Assembly: GCF_003841465.1 (NCBI RefSeq)
Contig: NZ_REFZ01000009.1
Coordinates: 107,426-171,425, forward strand
Direction of reading: 5' to 3'
Origin: Natrarchaeobius oligotrophus
GTDB lineage: Archaea; Halobacteriota; Halobacteria; Halobacteriales; Natrialbaceae
DNA length: 64,000 nt
In this document: piece by piece, positions 53,255 to 61,871 of the stretch
Position numbering within the stretch: the stretch's first letter is position 1
How the letters are laid out: each line of letters opens with the position of its first letter
The notes under the pieces: generated by a model
Databases searched by the model: none
What the model saw: only the letters and a program-made list of their open reading frames with translations
What the model was told of the DNA's origin: nothing
Translations under genes and position numbers: made by a program

Positions 53255-54012
53255 TGGACGCACCCCAACACGAAGAACGCGCTGGCGAAGCCAGATCGCG
53301 AGTCGACGATCCGATCCTCGACGTTTCGAACATCGATACGTACTACGGTCTCAGCCAGGCGTTACACGACGTGACGATCACCGTTGGTGAGGGCGAAGTC
53401 GTTTCTCTCGTTGGCCGTAACGGTGCCGGAAAAACGACGACCCTTCGAAGTATTATGGGCATCACGCCACCCAACCGCGGGACGATCGAATTAAACGGCC
53501 AGGAGATTCAGGGCAACAAACCACATCAAATCCGCCACAGCGGAGTCTCGTGGGTTCCAGAGGACCGTCGAGTTTTCTCGGAGCTTTCCGTCGAAGACAA
53601 CCTCGATATGGCGTTGACAACGGGAACGAACGATCGGGACAAAGCGGACATCTACGACCGATTTCCGCGACTCGAGGAACGACGGACCCAGGCCGCGGGG
53701 ACGCTGAGCGGCGGCGAGCAACAGATGCTCGCCATCGCAAGGGCGTTGCTTGGACCTCCAATCGAGTTGTTACTTCTCGACGAGCCGAGCGAAGGGCTCG
53801 CACCGATGATCGTCGAAGAGATCACCGACATAATACGATCGCTTAGCGACGACGATGTTACGCTGTTGCTCGTCGAGCAGAACGCCGAACTCGCACTCGA
53901 GCTCTCGGACTGGGCGTACGTTATCGAAACCGGACGGATCGTTCACGAGGATCACGCCGACGCGCTGCTCGGGGATCGCGAACTACTCGAGCAGTATCTC
54001 GGTGTCAAGTGA
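53254..54012 (+). CDS. livF: Liv-type ABC ATPase LivF (system B)
   Basis: This 252-residue ATPase has Walker A GRNGAGKTT, the LivF stretch SGVSWVPEDRRVFSELSVED, signature LSGGEQQMLAIARAL and Walker B LLLLDEPSEGLAP. The acidic N-terminal 20 residues are an extension common in haloarchaea. It is the last transporter gene of system B. The next gene, an aldehyde dehydrogenase, starts 63 bases later. Confidence 0.92.
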   Translation: MDAPQHEERAGEARSRVDDPILDVSNIDTYYGLSQALHDVTITVGEGEVVSLVGRNGAGKTTTLRSIMGITPPNRGTIELNGQEIQGNKPHQIRHSGVSWVPEDRRVFSELSVEDNLDMALTTGTNDRDKADIYDRFPRLEERRTQAAGTLSGGEQQMLAIARALLGPPIELLLLDEPSEGLAPMIVEEITDIIRSLSDDDVTLLLVEQNAELALELSDWAYVIETGRIVHEDHADALLGDRELLEQYLGVK

Positions 54013-54075
54013 TCGAGGGCATCGAAATCTCCCGGTTTCGGTATCGTTAAGTTGGCCTGTGGTACCACTACACAC

Positions 54076-55572
54076 ATGGTAGACATTCGTCCAGACTGGC
54101 AACTATTGATCGACGGTGGAAAAAAGGACAGCGACGGCGACGGGCAACGAGCCGTGGTAAATCCCGCAACGGGCGAGGAGGTCGCGACGGTTCAGGAGGG
54201 GACGGCCGCCGACGTCGATCACGCCGTCGAGGCGGCCCGAAACGCATTCGAGGAGTGGAGCGATACCTCGTCGGAGGAACGAGCACGGCGGTTGTATGCG
54301 ATCGCCGACCGAATCGACGACCACTTCGACGAACTGGCGGAGATAGCGACGCTCGAAAACGGCAAACCGAAGAACCAATCCGGCAACGACGTGTTCACAG
54401 CGGTCGAAACGTTTCGCTACTACGCCGGTGCAACTGACAAGTTCTACGGTGACGTAGTGGAGAACTCGAAAGACGAGTTGAAGTTGAAGGTGTTCGAGCC
54501 GTACGGCGTCGTCGGCGTCGTGATTCCGTGGAACTGGCCGCCGATGCATACCGCTGACTTCATCTCTGTGGCGCTCGCCACCGGAAATACCGTCGTTCTC
54601 AAGCCTGCACCCCAGACGCCCATGAGTTCCATCCGAATGGTCGAGCTCATGCTCGACGTCCTCCCGGATGGCGCGGTGAACGTCGTTCCGGGGGGAGTCG
54701 AACCCGGCGTTGCGCTTACGAACCACGAGGACGTGGACATGGTCGCGTTCACTGGGCACGACGTCACCGGTGAGGCGGTCATGAAAAGCGCCGCCGAAAA
54801 CATCAATCCAGTAATGCTCGAACTCGGCGGGAAGAATGCGGCCATCGTTTTCGACGATGCCGATCTCGAGAAAGCAGTCTCGGGTGCAATTCTCAATGCC
54901 TTCTATAACAGCGGGCAATCCTGTGCTAGCATCGAGCGACTGTTGCTTCACGAAGATATATTCGACGACTTCCTCGCGGCGTTTCTCCCGGCGATCGAGG
55001 AGCTGAACGTCGGAGAGGGGATGGATCCGAACTCACAGGTCGGTCCGATTATCGACGAGGCTCAGTACGATAAAATCCAATCCGCTATCGACGGTGCGGT
55101 CGACGGCGGAGCCGAAATTGCGGCGAAAGCGGAGTCGCCGACCGATGAGCACCTCGCCGGCGGTCACTGGGTTCCACCGACGGTCCTCACGAACGTCGAC
55201 CCCTCGATGCCGATTATGAACGAAGAGGTCTTTGGGCCGGTCCTTTCGGTGACCTCCTTCAGGAACGACGACGACGCGGTCGAAATCGCAAACGACGTCG
55301 AATACGGACTAACGGGTGGAATCTGGACGTCGAACCTCGAACGCGCACATCGGGTGGCGGCGCGATTGGAAACCGGAATGGTCGGCGTCAATCGTCCAAG
55401 TTTCGTCAGTCTCGGTCTGCCGTTTGGTGGATATAAACGAAGCGGGATCGGTCGCAAGCGCGACCTCACTGAGACGATGCGCGAGTACGTCCGAGTCAAG
55501 AGTATCCAGATTGACCACACGGATGCCCGGTACTCCCTCGACCTGGATCTCGCGGAGCAGCGAACGTACTAA
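54076..55572 (+). CDS. Aldehyde dehydrogenase
   Basis: This 498-residue enzyme has Asn in VVIPWNWPPMH, FTGHDVTGEAVMKSAAEN for NAD, Glu in LELGGKNAAIV and the nucleophile Cys in NSGQSCASIERL. It is only moderately similar to the aldehyde dehydrogenase at 27065 and belongs to a general betaine/lactaldehyde/semialdehyde group. The start at 54076 (MVDIRPDWQLLIDGG) matches the family N-terminus. Its position at the end of the Liv operon suggests it oxidises an aldehyde derived from the imported compound. Confidence 0.92.
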   Translation: MVDIRPDWQLLIDGGKKDSDGDGQRAVVNPATGEEVATVQEGTAADVDHAVEAARNAFEEWSDTSSEERARRLYAIADRIDDHFDELAEIATLENGKPKNQSGNDVFTAVETFRYYAGATDKFYGDVVENSKDELKLKVFEPYGVVGVVIPWNWPPMHTADFISVALATGNTVVLKPAPQTPMSSIRMVELMLDVLPDGAVNVVPGGVEPGVALTNHEDVDMVAFTGHDVTGEAVMKSAAENINPVMLELGGKNAAIVFDDADLEKAVSGAILNAFYNSGQSCASIERLLLHEDIFDDFLAAFLPAIEELNVGEGMDPNSQVGPIIDEAQYDKIQSAIDGAVDGGAEIAAKAESPTDEHLAGGHWVPPTVLTNVDPSMPIMNEEVFGPVLSVTSFRNDDDAVEIANDVEYGLTGGIWTSNLERAHRVAARLETGMVGVNRPSFVSLGLPFGGYKRSGIGRKRDLTETMREYVRVKSIQIDHTDARYSLDLDLAEQRTY

Positions 55573-55854
55573 TCGACGCCTGAGCACCGTCCACGCTTCC
55601 GATCTTCGATAGCATCGGTAGCACGTGCGTGTGTCCCCATCGTCGATGTGCGATCGATCCGGTTCGAGAGCTATGACCGCTCTCGCGTCGAATAGATCGG
55701 CGCTGTCGAGACAAATTGTCAAACCGGTGCGGACGACGCCGAGGAGACCGAGTACGTGCAAGTCGATCTCTTCGAGTTCGGTGAGACGTTCAGACAGCTA
55801 GCCGAACTATCGGACCCGCTCGGAGCCGTCACTCGAGTATCGTGACCAACCGCA
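55573..55854. other. Decayed sequence with a short coding-like fragment
   Basis: After the aldehyde dehydrogenase, a plus-strand stretch (about 55708-55844, ending EFGETFRQLAELSDPLGAVT then TGA) has strong G/C third-position bias but is preceded by an in-frame stop. It looks like the tail of a lost gene. The family is not recognised. Confidence 0.35.
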
Positions 55855-56540
55855 GTGAATCGTCTCGCCGAGATCTCCGTCGAGAAACTGCACGACGCCC
55901 CGAACAACGCGGGAACGTGCCGGCACAACGGCTGTTAGCGGTAATTACGGAGAAAGTTGGTGCCGCACAGTCCAAACACGTCGAGTGGTACGGTGCTCAG
56001 CGACGGACGGACTACCGCTGGCTCGAGCGACGGACGCCCACGAGTCGCTCGAGCGGACTGTTATTATATCGAAAGTCTACCAATAGTGAAAACACATAAT
56101 TTATAGGGAATACCTCCGAAGGTTCCGCTTACGAATATCGGCTTTGGCACGCAGGCGCCGCGGCTGCTCGTCCGGGGTTCCTGGCGAGACGTACGACGTC
56201 GAGTCCTCGATTTCGAGCCCCGCCGATCACTCAATGAAGCGGCACCGAGCGATCAAAGCCCACGTCGTACTGACGCCGAAGCTGACGAAGATAGCCGAAA
56301 ACCGTTCCGCGATGCGGTCACAAAAGCGGCGGCGGACTCGAACGCGACGGTAGCCCGTACCGAACAGGCACGGACCCTCCCGTTCGGCTGCGAGTCTCGT
56401 GGTTTCTGCACCGTACGAAATCGCTCGTCAATTTGGCCCGACACCGTGACTGAGCGCGTCTACCGGTCCCGTTCACCGCTGTCGATGCTCGCTTTTTATC
56501 GTCCGCCGAACGCGCCACCGCCGACTACACAAACATATCA
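55855..56540 (+). pseudogene. Relic of an IS630-family transposase, several frameshifts
   Basis: Pieces in different plus-strand frames follow, in order, the haloarchaeal IS630 transposase as I remember it. NRLAEISVEKLHDA begins at 55855. QRLLAVITEKVGAAQSKHVE leads to WYGAQRRTDYRWLERR; then, shifted, DAHESLERTV. After an A/T-rich break, GETYDVESSISS is followed in another frame by SPRRTDAEADEDSRKPFRDA and NATVARTEQ. Finally VNLARHRD and RLPVPFTAVDARFLS are separated by TGA where Trp is usual. At least four frame changes and stops rule out function. The catalytic C-terminal third is missing. This is a second IS630-type sequence besides the one at the right edge. Confidence 0.7.
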
Positions 56541-56629
56541 GACTAAATTTGTAATACCAAATTTGCCATTTGGCCCCACTCCGGATGAACGCCGTCCGTT
56601 CTCGCGCAGGCCGTCACGAATTCTAGCCG

Positions 56630-56735
56630 CTCGTAACCACCTCGCATTCGCCATATTTCCGGCGTAGTAATCGTTTGCAATCGCGTACGTCGTTTCGACG
56701 CCCTCCTCGACGATCCAGTCACCGATTACGTTCCT
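56630..56735 (-). pseudogene. Fragment of a Liv-type substrate-binding protein
   Basis: On the minus strand a short segment reads VIGDWIVEEGVETTYAIAND then YYAGNMA. It lines up with TGEWVYDNLGETAALSYADY-AAG of the system B binding protein in this window (G-x-W, ET, DY-x-AG conserved). Flanking sequence shows no continuation, so this is at best a small gene relic. About 170 bases on its right side (56736-56901) show nothing recognisable. Confidence 0.35.
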
Positions 56736-56901
56736 CTTTTTGTTCCCTGCCGCAGGATTCGTCGCGCTCCCGTTGGAACCGCCAAAGAGCCGTCTTCCGG
56801 GCTCTCTACCGGAATAACGCCGAATGCCCGCGAGGATCCTGTTGGTGGATCGGTGTACGAGGCTTTGTCACTTCGAATGTTCCTCTGAAACGTCTCTTCG
56901 A

Positions 56902-57546
56902 TTAGACACTTACCGACCGGTTTCGATCGGTGACCGTATACCCCAGCAACTCCAGCATCTCCGACTGGTACCGCGAGGCGGCGACGAGCTGGGTGAGTCT
57001 CGCGATTTCGAATCGTCGGCTGGACTCGAGTTCCACCGTGACGCTCGTCGGTCCGTCCCGGTCGGTGATCGAAACGACGTACGTGCCCCACCGGTGGTCC
57101 CCCGCTTCGCTCGTCAGTTTGACGATCCCGTTTTCGCGGTCCGATTCGACCTCGGTCGTCATGCTAATCGAGCGACGCCCGAACAGATACGAGAAGTCGT
57201 AGACGACTCCGTTCGACGTCGAACGGACGTCGTCCGCTATCGCTCACTGAAACGCGAGCACCGGTGGGGTGTCGCCCTCGAAGTCGGCGAGCACCGCTTC
57301 CGGATCGGCGTTCGTTTCCAGCTCGAGCGTCCCCGAGACTTCGAAGCAGGGAATCCGCAGGAATCCGAGGAGGAGTACGACGAACGCCACTGCGGCGAGA
57401 AACGGAGCAGACACGATCACGGCGACGGCGGCGACCACCGCGACGGTCGCCAGAGCGATGCTGAGCAGCCGCTCGAGTCGTCGGTACCGGTGCGCGATCG
57501 CGGCGACCGATGGAGGGACTTCGCGATCACTGCTGGCGGAGAGCAT
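56902..57546 (-). pseudogene. Two-helix membrane protein gene interrupted by an in-frame TGA
   Basis: The minus-strand frame from ATG 57546 encodes MLSASSDREVPPSVAAIAHR, two adjacent transmembrane segments and then LEADPEAVLADFEG-like NADPEAVLADFEGDTPPVLA, and reaches TGA at 57246-57244. The same frame continues without further stops as AIADDVRSTSNGVVYDFSYL followed by MTTEVESDRENGIVKL and ends at 56902. Both parts have coding-like composition and join without frame change, so a single Trp codon (TGG to TGA) probably became a stop. I recall a haloarchaeal family with LAFQWG at this place. Function is unknown; a read-through product would be 214 residues. Confidence 0.6.
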
Positions 57547-57887
57547 CTTCGTGTTACCGATCCGACGGAAACGTGTTATATTCGTTGATTTTACCCTCAC
57601 CTTCGGTGATGCACAATCGAATCGCTACCCAAATTGGCTGACGAAGAGGCGTGACCGAGACCGATGTTTCTGAAGCGGTGGCCGAGTCCGCGAGCAATCG
57701 CAGCGTCGTGTCGAGACGAGCTGGCGATCGTCCCCGCCGCGACTCGACTGTAACGGAATACGTCAGTCGAACTGCACGGCCGTTACCCGTTCTGAATGTC
57801 GTAGGTATTCCACCGCTCTTCTCACCCCTGTAGTACCAAAATACGAACTATAATTCAGCGCCATCCGAGCCCATTCTCGCGTTGATG
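57547..57887. other. Intergenic sequence left of the IS element
   Basis: About 340 bases between the broken membrane-protein gene and the IS target duplication. No coding frame or RNA gene is apparent. The A/T-rich ATACGAACTATAATTC near 57841-57856 could be a promoter element. Confidence 0.3.
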
Positions 57888-57898
57888 GCTCGAAATGC
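57888..57898. repeat. 11-bp target-site duplication, left copy
   Basis: GCTCGAAATGC occurs directly before the left inverted repeat and again at 59302-59312 directly after the right one. An 11-bp duplication is usual for ISH8-type elements and shows that the element arrived by transposition. Confidence 0.85.
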
Positions 57899-59301
57899 CA
57901 TCCGTCTTTAGCTAAGCCAAGAACCGCATGACTGCGGCGGCTTATCGGAGCTACTTTTCGGAAGGAATGAGGAGGTGACAGCTGTGCACACCGAAACCTC
58001 CTCACGTCACATTGAACGCCGTCTCACTAACCTCCTTCCCTCTGAAGCGCTCGAAGACCACGCCGACGGCATCGGCGTGGTCGAGCGCGAGGGGAAGCTT
58101 CAGATCCCGCCACTTGTCTGGTCGTTCGCGTTCGGCTTCGCCGCAGGCGAAAGCCGAACGCTTGCGGCGTTTAGACGCACCTACAACTCCACTGCTGACG
58201 AGTCGCTCTCACCGGGAGGCTTCTATCAGCGGTTGACTCCGACGCTCGCAGAGTACCTCCGCAACCTCGTCGAATACGGGTTCGACGAGGTCGCTGTCCC
58301 TCACACCGTCTCTGATGAGTTCGACCGCTTTCGGGACGTGATGATCGCTGATGGAACCGTTCTGCGCTTGCACGAGTTGCTCTCTGAAGAGTACAAAGCA
58401 CGTCACGAGGAGCAGGCTGGAGCGAAGCTCCACCTGCTCCACAATGTCACCGACCAGACGGTTGAACACTTCAGCGTCACAGACGAGAAAACGCACGACA
58501 GCACGTTGTTCAACACAGGATCGTGGCTGGAAGGACGGCTAGCGGTCTTCGATCTCGCTTACTTCAAGTACCGGCGCTTCGCGTTGATCGACGAGAACGA
58601 CGGCTACTTCGTGAGCCGGTTGAAAAAGAGCGCAAATCCGGTTGTAACGGAGGAATTACGGGAATGGCGCGGCCGCGCCATTCCCTTGGAAGGCAAGAAG
58701 ATCTTCGATGTCGTGGACGATCTCTCCCGCAAGTACATCGATGTGGAAGTCGAGGTTGAGTTCGATCGGCGAGAGTACGCGGGCACGCAGTCACGAGGTA
58801 CGAAACAGTTCCGCGTCGTCGGCGTCCGCAACGAGGACGCCGACGACTACCATCTGTACATCACGAACCTGTCTCGGAATGAGTTTTGCCCGGCTGACCT
58901 AGCAACGATCTACCGTTGTCGGTGGGAGGTAGAGTTGCTGTTCCGGGAACTCAAGACACAGTACGAACTGGACAAGTTCGACACGGCGAAGAAGCACGTC
59001 GTAGAAATTCTGCTGTATGCAGCGTTGTTATCCTTGGTTGTAAGCCGTGATTTGCTCGGTCTGGTCATAGAACACGCTGATGATGGGATCGTGTTCCCGC
59101 CGGAACGCTGGGCGGCGACCTTCCGGTCGCACGCCCAGCTCATCCTCCTTGAACTGAGGGAATATCTCGCCTACTCACCGCCGCCACTGCTACAACGACT
59201 GATCGAAGACGCTCAAAAGATCCACAAGCAACGACCAATCCTCCGAGAACAGCTCGCTACTACCATCCAACCGGCTGCTGAGGCTTAGCTAAAGACCAAT
59301 G
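57899..59301 (+). mobile_element. Complete ISH8-type (IS4 family) insertion sequence, 1,403 bp
   Basis: The left end CATCCGTCTTTAGCTAAGCC (57899-57918) and the inverted right end (59282-59301) match at 18 of 20 positions. They are flanked by the 11-bp duplication GCTCGAAATGC. One transposase gene fills the element. Both ends and the gene look intact, so insertion may be recent. The element sits 45-55 bases before the beta-propeller gene, just upstream of its TATA-like box. Confidence 0.9.
57975..59288 (+). CDS. IS4 family (ISH8-type) transposase
   Basis: This 437-residue DDE transposase begins at a GTG preceded by GGAGG. Catalytic residues are visible: Asp in VMIADGTVLRL, Asp in AVFDLAYFKYRRF and Glu in the YREK-like stretch YRCRWEVELLFRELK. 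The length and inverted repeats fit ISH8-group elements. No frameshift or stop is present, so it is probably active. Confidence 0.92.
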   Translation: MTAVHTETSSRHIERRLTNLLPSEALEDHADGIGVVEREGKLQIPPLVWSFAFGFAAGESRTLAAFRRTYNSTADESLSPGGFYQRLTPTLAEYLRNLVEYGFDEVAVPHTVSDEFDRFRDVMIADGTVLRLHELLSEEYKARHEEQAGAKLHLLHNVTDQTVEHFSVTDEKTHDSTLFNTGSWLEGRLAVFDLAYFKYRRFALIDENDGYFVSRLKKSANPVVTEELREWRGRAIPLEGKKIFDVVDDLSRKYIDVEVEVEFDRREYAGTQSRGTKQFRVVGVRNEDADDYHLYITNLSRNEFCPADLATIYRCRWEVELLFRELKTQYELDKFDTAKKHVVEILLYAALLSLVVSRDLLGLVIEHADDGIVFPPERWAATFRSHAQLILLELREYLAYSPPPLLQRLIEDAQKIHKQRPILREQLATTIQPAAEA

Positions 59302-59312
59302 GCTCGAAATGC
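59302..59312. repeat. 11-bp target-site duplication, right copy
   Basis: The second copy of GCTCGAAATGC follows the right inverted repeat of the ISH8-type element. Joining both flanks restores a continuous non-coding sequence, so no gene was broken by this insertion. Confidence 0.85.
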
Positions 59313-59356
59313 ATTTGAGCACAAATCATATGTATCCTATATAACCTCTCTTCGAT

Positions 59357-60775
59357 ATGGATACCTCCGTTTTTGGGGTCGATTTGTCGCGGAGACGAGT
59401 GCTGGAGAGTTCTGTTGCAGTCGTCGGGTACGACGCCATTCCAATTTCCGATCCAGCAATCGTAGATAACAGCGAACAAGATTGGCCGACCTCTCTTCGG
59501 GATACTCGTAACAGTGGATTCACCGACGTCAGCGTCGATATTCAGGAGTCGACGATCGGTAAACGCGACGTCGCGACTTTCGATGCTGAGGTGGTGACTG
59601 GTCCAGTACTCGTAGATGATACGTACTACGTGTGTGCTTACGATACCGAACGATACTCTATTTATGAAATTGACACTGAGAAATCACTCGTAGCTACTTC
59701 CGAGTACGAAAACGATAATCGCCATCCGAGTTACGGTAATGCAACGACTCCGACCGTAGCCAGCGGTGTGGTGTACGTCACTACGGCGTACGGAATCAGT
59801 GCATTTGACATCGGTACGGGTGAGCGGATCTGGTTCACACCGATAGCTGAAATTCACTCACCTCCGACCGTTCTGGATGGAAGGGTGTACTTGGCGATAC
59901 CTACGCACTCGTTCGGAGGCGGCTTTGTGTCACTCGATGCTGAAAACGGAGACATAGAGTGGGAGTCCGATACCGGAGCACCGTCACAAATCAACAACGA
60001 TTTTCCAGTAGCTGTGACGGAAAATACTGCGATATTATCCGATAATGACGGGAACATCACATCCGTTACTGCTTCTACTGGCGAGGAAGGATGGAATTTC
60101 ACATATGAGGTAGATAGCGATGGTTCTGCCTCCCCTGGAATACCAACTGTTCGGGACGATATCGCTTACTGTAATATCGCGGGGAGGATGGTCGCACTCG
60201 ATTTGCATTCCGGTGATCGGAGGTGGGAACTCTCCTACGACGCTCGGCACTCGATGGGGGCTCCTATCGTCGTCGACGACGTCGTTCTCGGCTTCGATGA
60301 GGTTGGGAAGGTATACGCAGTATCTCGATCGGACGGGTCTCTCGTCTGGTCTACGGGCGCATTAGGTGGCGGCCCCAAACGTCTACTTGCAACTCCGAAA
60401 ACGTCGTTCCTGCATAGACACGAGAGTATAACTGCTATTGATATTGAAAGCGGATCGGAACTGTATTCGATAGAAAGCACCGATGAATACATCATTCAAT
60501 CCACGGGGCCGATCACGTCTGACGGAATAACTGCGATTACTATTCAGCCAGACGCACTGGCTCTCAGTATCTTCGGCCGACGACCAGCGGAAGATAATTC
60601 GGAGCGGAGTGAAAGAGAGAGCGAATCCAGCGAAAGAGGGGGAACGGAAACGGAATCTACGGATCGAACTGATACGCTCAGGCTACTGATTGCGCTCGCA
60701 GGAGGTGTCGGACTGGGGGCTCTGTACGGAGGCTACAAAAAATTCGGCCCGTCCGATGATGACGAGACAACGTGA
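59357..60775 (+). CDS. PQQ-like beta-propeller protein with C-terminal membrane anchor
   Basis: This 472-residue protein has a possible Tat signal (LSRRRVLESSVAVVG), then seven or so repeats of the type VxSGVVYVTT..GISAFDIGTGERIW, VLDGRVYLAIP..VSLDAENGDIEWES and VRDDIAYCNIAGRMVALD, typical of PQQ-like propellers. A Ser/Glu/Arg-rich linker (about 410-440) leads to a C-terminal transmembrane segment (LRLLIALAGGVGLGALYGGY). Such proteins are usually extracytoplasmic scaffolds; no enzyme partner is nearby. Codons are less G/C-biased than in the catabolic genes, suggesting different origin. CTATATAACC (about 59336-59345) gives a TATA box close to the ATG. Confidence 0.8.
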   Translation: MDTSVFGVDLSRRRVLESSVAVVGYDAIPISDPAIVDNSEQDWPTSLRDTRNSGFTDVSVDIQESTIGKRDVATFDAEVVTGPVLVDDTYYVCAYDTERYSIYEIDTEKSLVATSEYENDNRHPSYGNATTPTVASGVVYVTTAYGISAFDIGTGERIWFTPIAEIHSPPTVLDGRVYLAIPTHSFGGGFVSLDAENGDIEWESDTGAPSQINNDFPVAVTENTAILSDNDGNITSVTASTGEEGWNFTYEVDSDGSASPGIPTVRDDIAYCNIAGRMVALDLHSGDRRWELSYDARHSMGAPIVVDDVVLGFDEVGKVYAVSRSDGSLVWSTGALGGGPKRLLATPKTSFLHRHESITAIDIESGSELYSIESTDEYIIQSTGPITSDGITAITIQPDALALSIFGRRPAEDNSERSERESESSERGGTETESTDRTDTLRLLIALAGGVGLGALYGGYKKFGPSDDDETT

Positions 60776-60965
60776 ACATGCTAGGGCACCCGTCTTCTCA
60801 AGACGAGCGTCTTCGCGCCGGCATCACTGATGTCGATTCCTGGCGCTAGGGCGTTAGTCTGCAGATCCCCTCGAAGCGGCCGCTGGGGGCGGCGACGGTC
60901 TCTTCCAGCAGTAGGTGCCGTTGTCGAGCGGACGTTGAGATCGACTTTTACGAGCGGAGCGGCGG

Positions 60966-61364
60966 CTAGTGAATCTTGAGTTCGACGCGCCGACCGTCGG
61001 GATCGCGGACGTACACGGCCCACGCGCGACCGTAGGCACCGTATCGCTCGTACGGTTCACCGTCTTCGACCTCGATGTCGTGCTCACGAAGGTGCGCTAT
61101 CAGCGCCTCGAGTTCGTCTCGCGAGTCCGTCGCGTCGGATCGGACTAACAGACAGAGGTGTTCCCCGCCGACGTCGATTTCCTCGTCGGTCGGTACGAGG
61201 TGGACGTGTCGCCCGCCGGCGACGACCGCGACGTACGGCACTTCGCCCGCGTCGTATCGCTCGCGATCTCGGATCGCCAATCCGAGGAGGTCGTGATAGA
61301 ACTCGAGGGCACGCTCGAGATCCGTGACTCGAATCGCCACGTGGTCGATGTCGACGACGTTCAT
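60966..61364 (-). CDS. VOC family protein (glyoxalase/dioxygenase superfamily)
   Basis: This 132-residue single-module VOC protein has metal-ligand positions His in IDHVAIRV, a second in GEHLCLLVR and Glu in RRVELKIH at the end. The fold is shared by glyoxalase I, fosfomycin-resistance proteins and small dioxygenases; function is not decidable from this. Its GC-rich, acidic sequence is typical haloarchaeal core type, unlike the neighbouring propeller gene. It stands alone between IS-rich sequences. Confidence 0.85.
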   Translation of the reverse strand: MNVVDIDHVAIRVTDLERALEFYHDLLGLAIRDRERYDAGEVPYVAVVAGGRHVHLVPTDEEIDVGGEHLCLLVRSDATDSRDELEALIAHLREHDIEVEDGEPYERYGAYGRAWAVYVRDPDGRRVELKIH

Positions 61365-61627
61365 GACGACCCATCCACGGTCACGAACTTAGTAACTGCT
61401 GCTCTCATCCCGTCCAGACGCTATCGACATCCCCTCGGCGAGTCGAATATTTCGACGTCCGCTCTGTCACGCGTGGTGTGCCGGAACTCGCGTCTCACTG
61501 CGGGCCCGTTCCCAGTCGCCGTCTCGGTGCGTCGTCATCGGTTCGATCTCCGTGATCATTCGGGATCGACGTCTTTGCTGGCGCTCGAGTTCATTCGGCG
61601 GTGACGAACGTTGGCCCGTCCACCAGC
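61365..61627. other. Intergenic sequence, nothing recognised
   Basis: About 260 bases upstream of the VOC gene. No homology, RNA gene or repeat stands out. Confidence 0.3.
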
Positions 61628-61756
61628 CTACTCAGGGAGCCGAAAATACGGCTGTCTGCCATCAAGCTTATAATACGTCCAAGCGAACCAATTATCTGCG
61701 AGGGGATGGGGGCATTCAGTCGTTGCCAGCGCTGACGATGCATCCGGACTAGACAT
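61628..61756 (-). CDS. Candidate small protein of 42 residues
   Basis: A minus-strand ATG at 61756 opens a 42-codon frame starting MSSPDASSALATTECPHPLA and ending RQPYFRLPE. The middle is rich in aromatic residues (DNWFAWTYYKLDG). GAGGGGTG just before the ATG resembles a ribosome-binding site, though very close. No family is recognised. It might be a true microprotein or the tail of a decayed gene. Confidence 0.3.
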   Translation of the reverse strand: MSSPDASSALATTECPHPLADNWFAWTYYKLDGRQPYFRLPE

Positions 61757-61871
61757 CACCCCTCGCGATCACCGCTTTGGTCTATCGAATAACCGCTCAA
61801 TCCCGTCCGTGTTCTCTCGAGCGGCTACGGTTTTACGACCAGCTGTATCGCTTCGATTTCTCGAATCGGTC

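Noticed and set aside
57899..59301. Gene disruption by the ISH8-type element
   Set aside because: Joining the flanks across the 11-bp duplication gives no continuous reading frame, so the insertion is intergenic.
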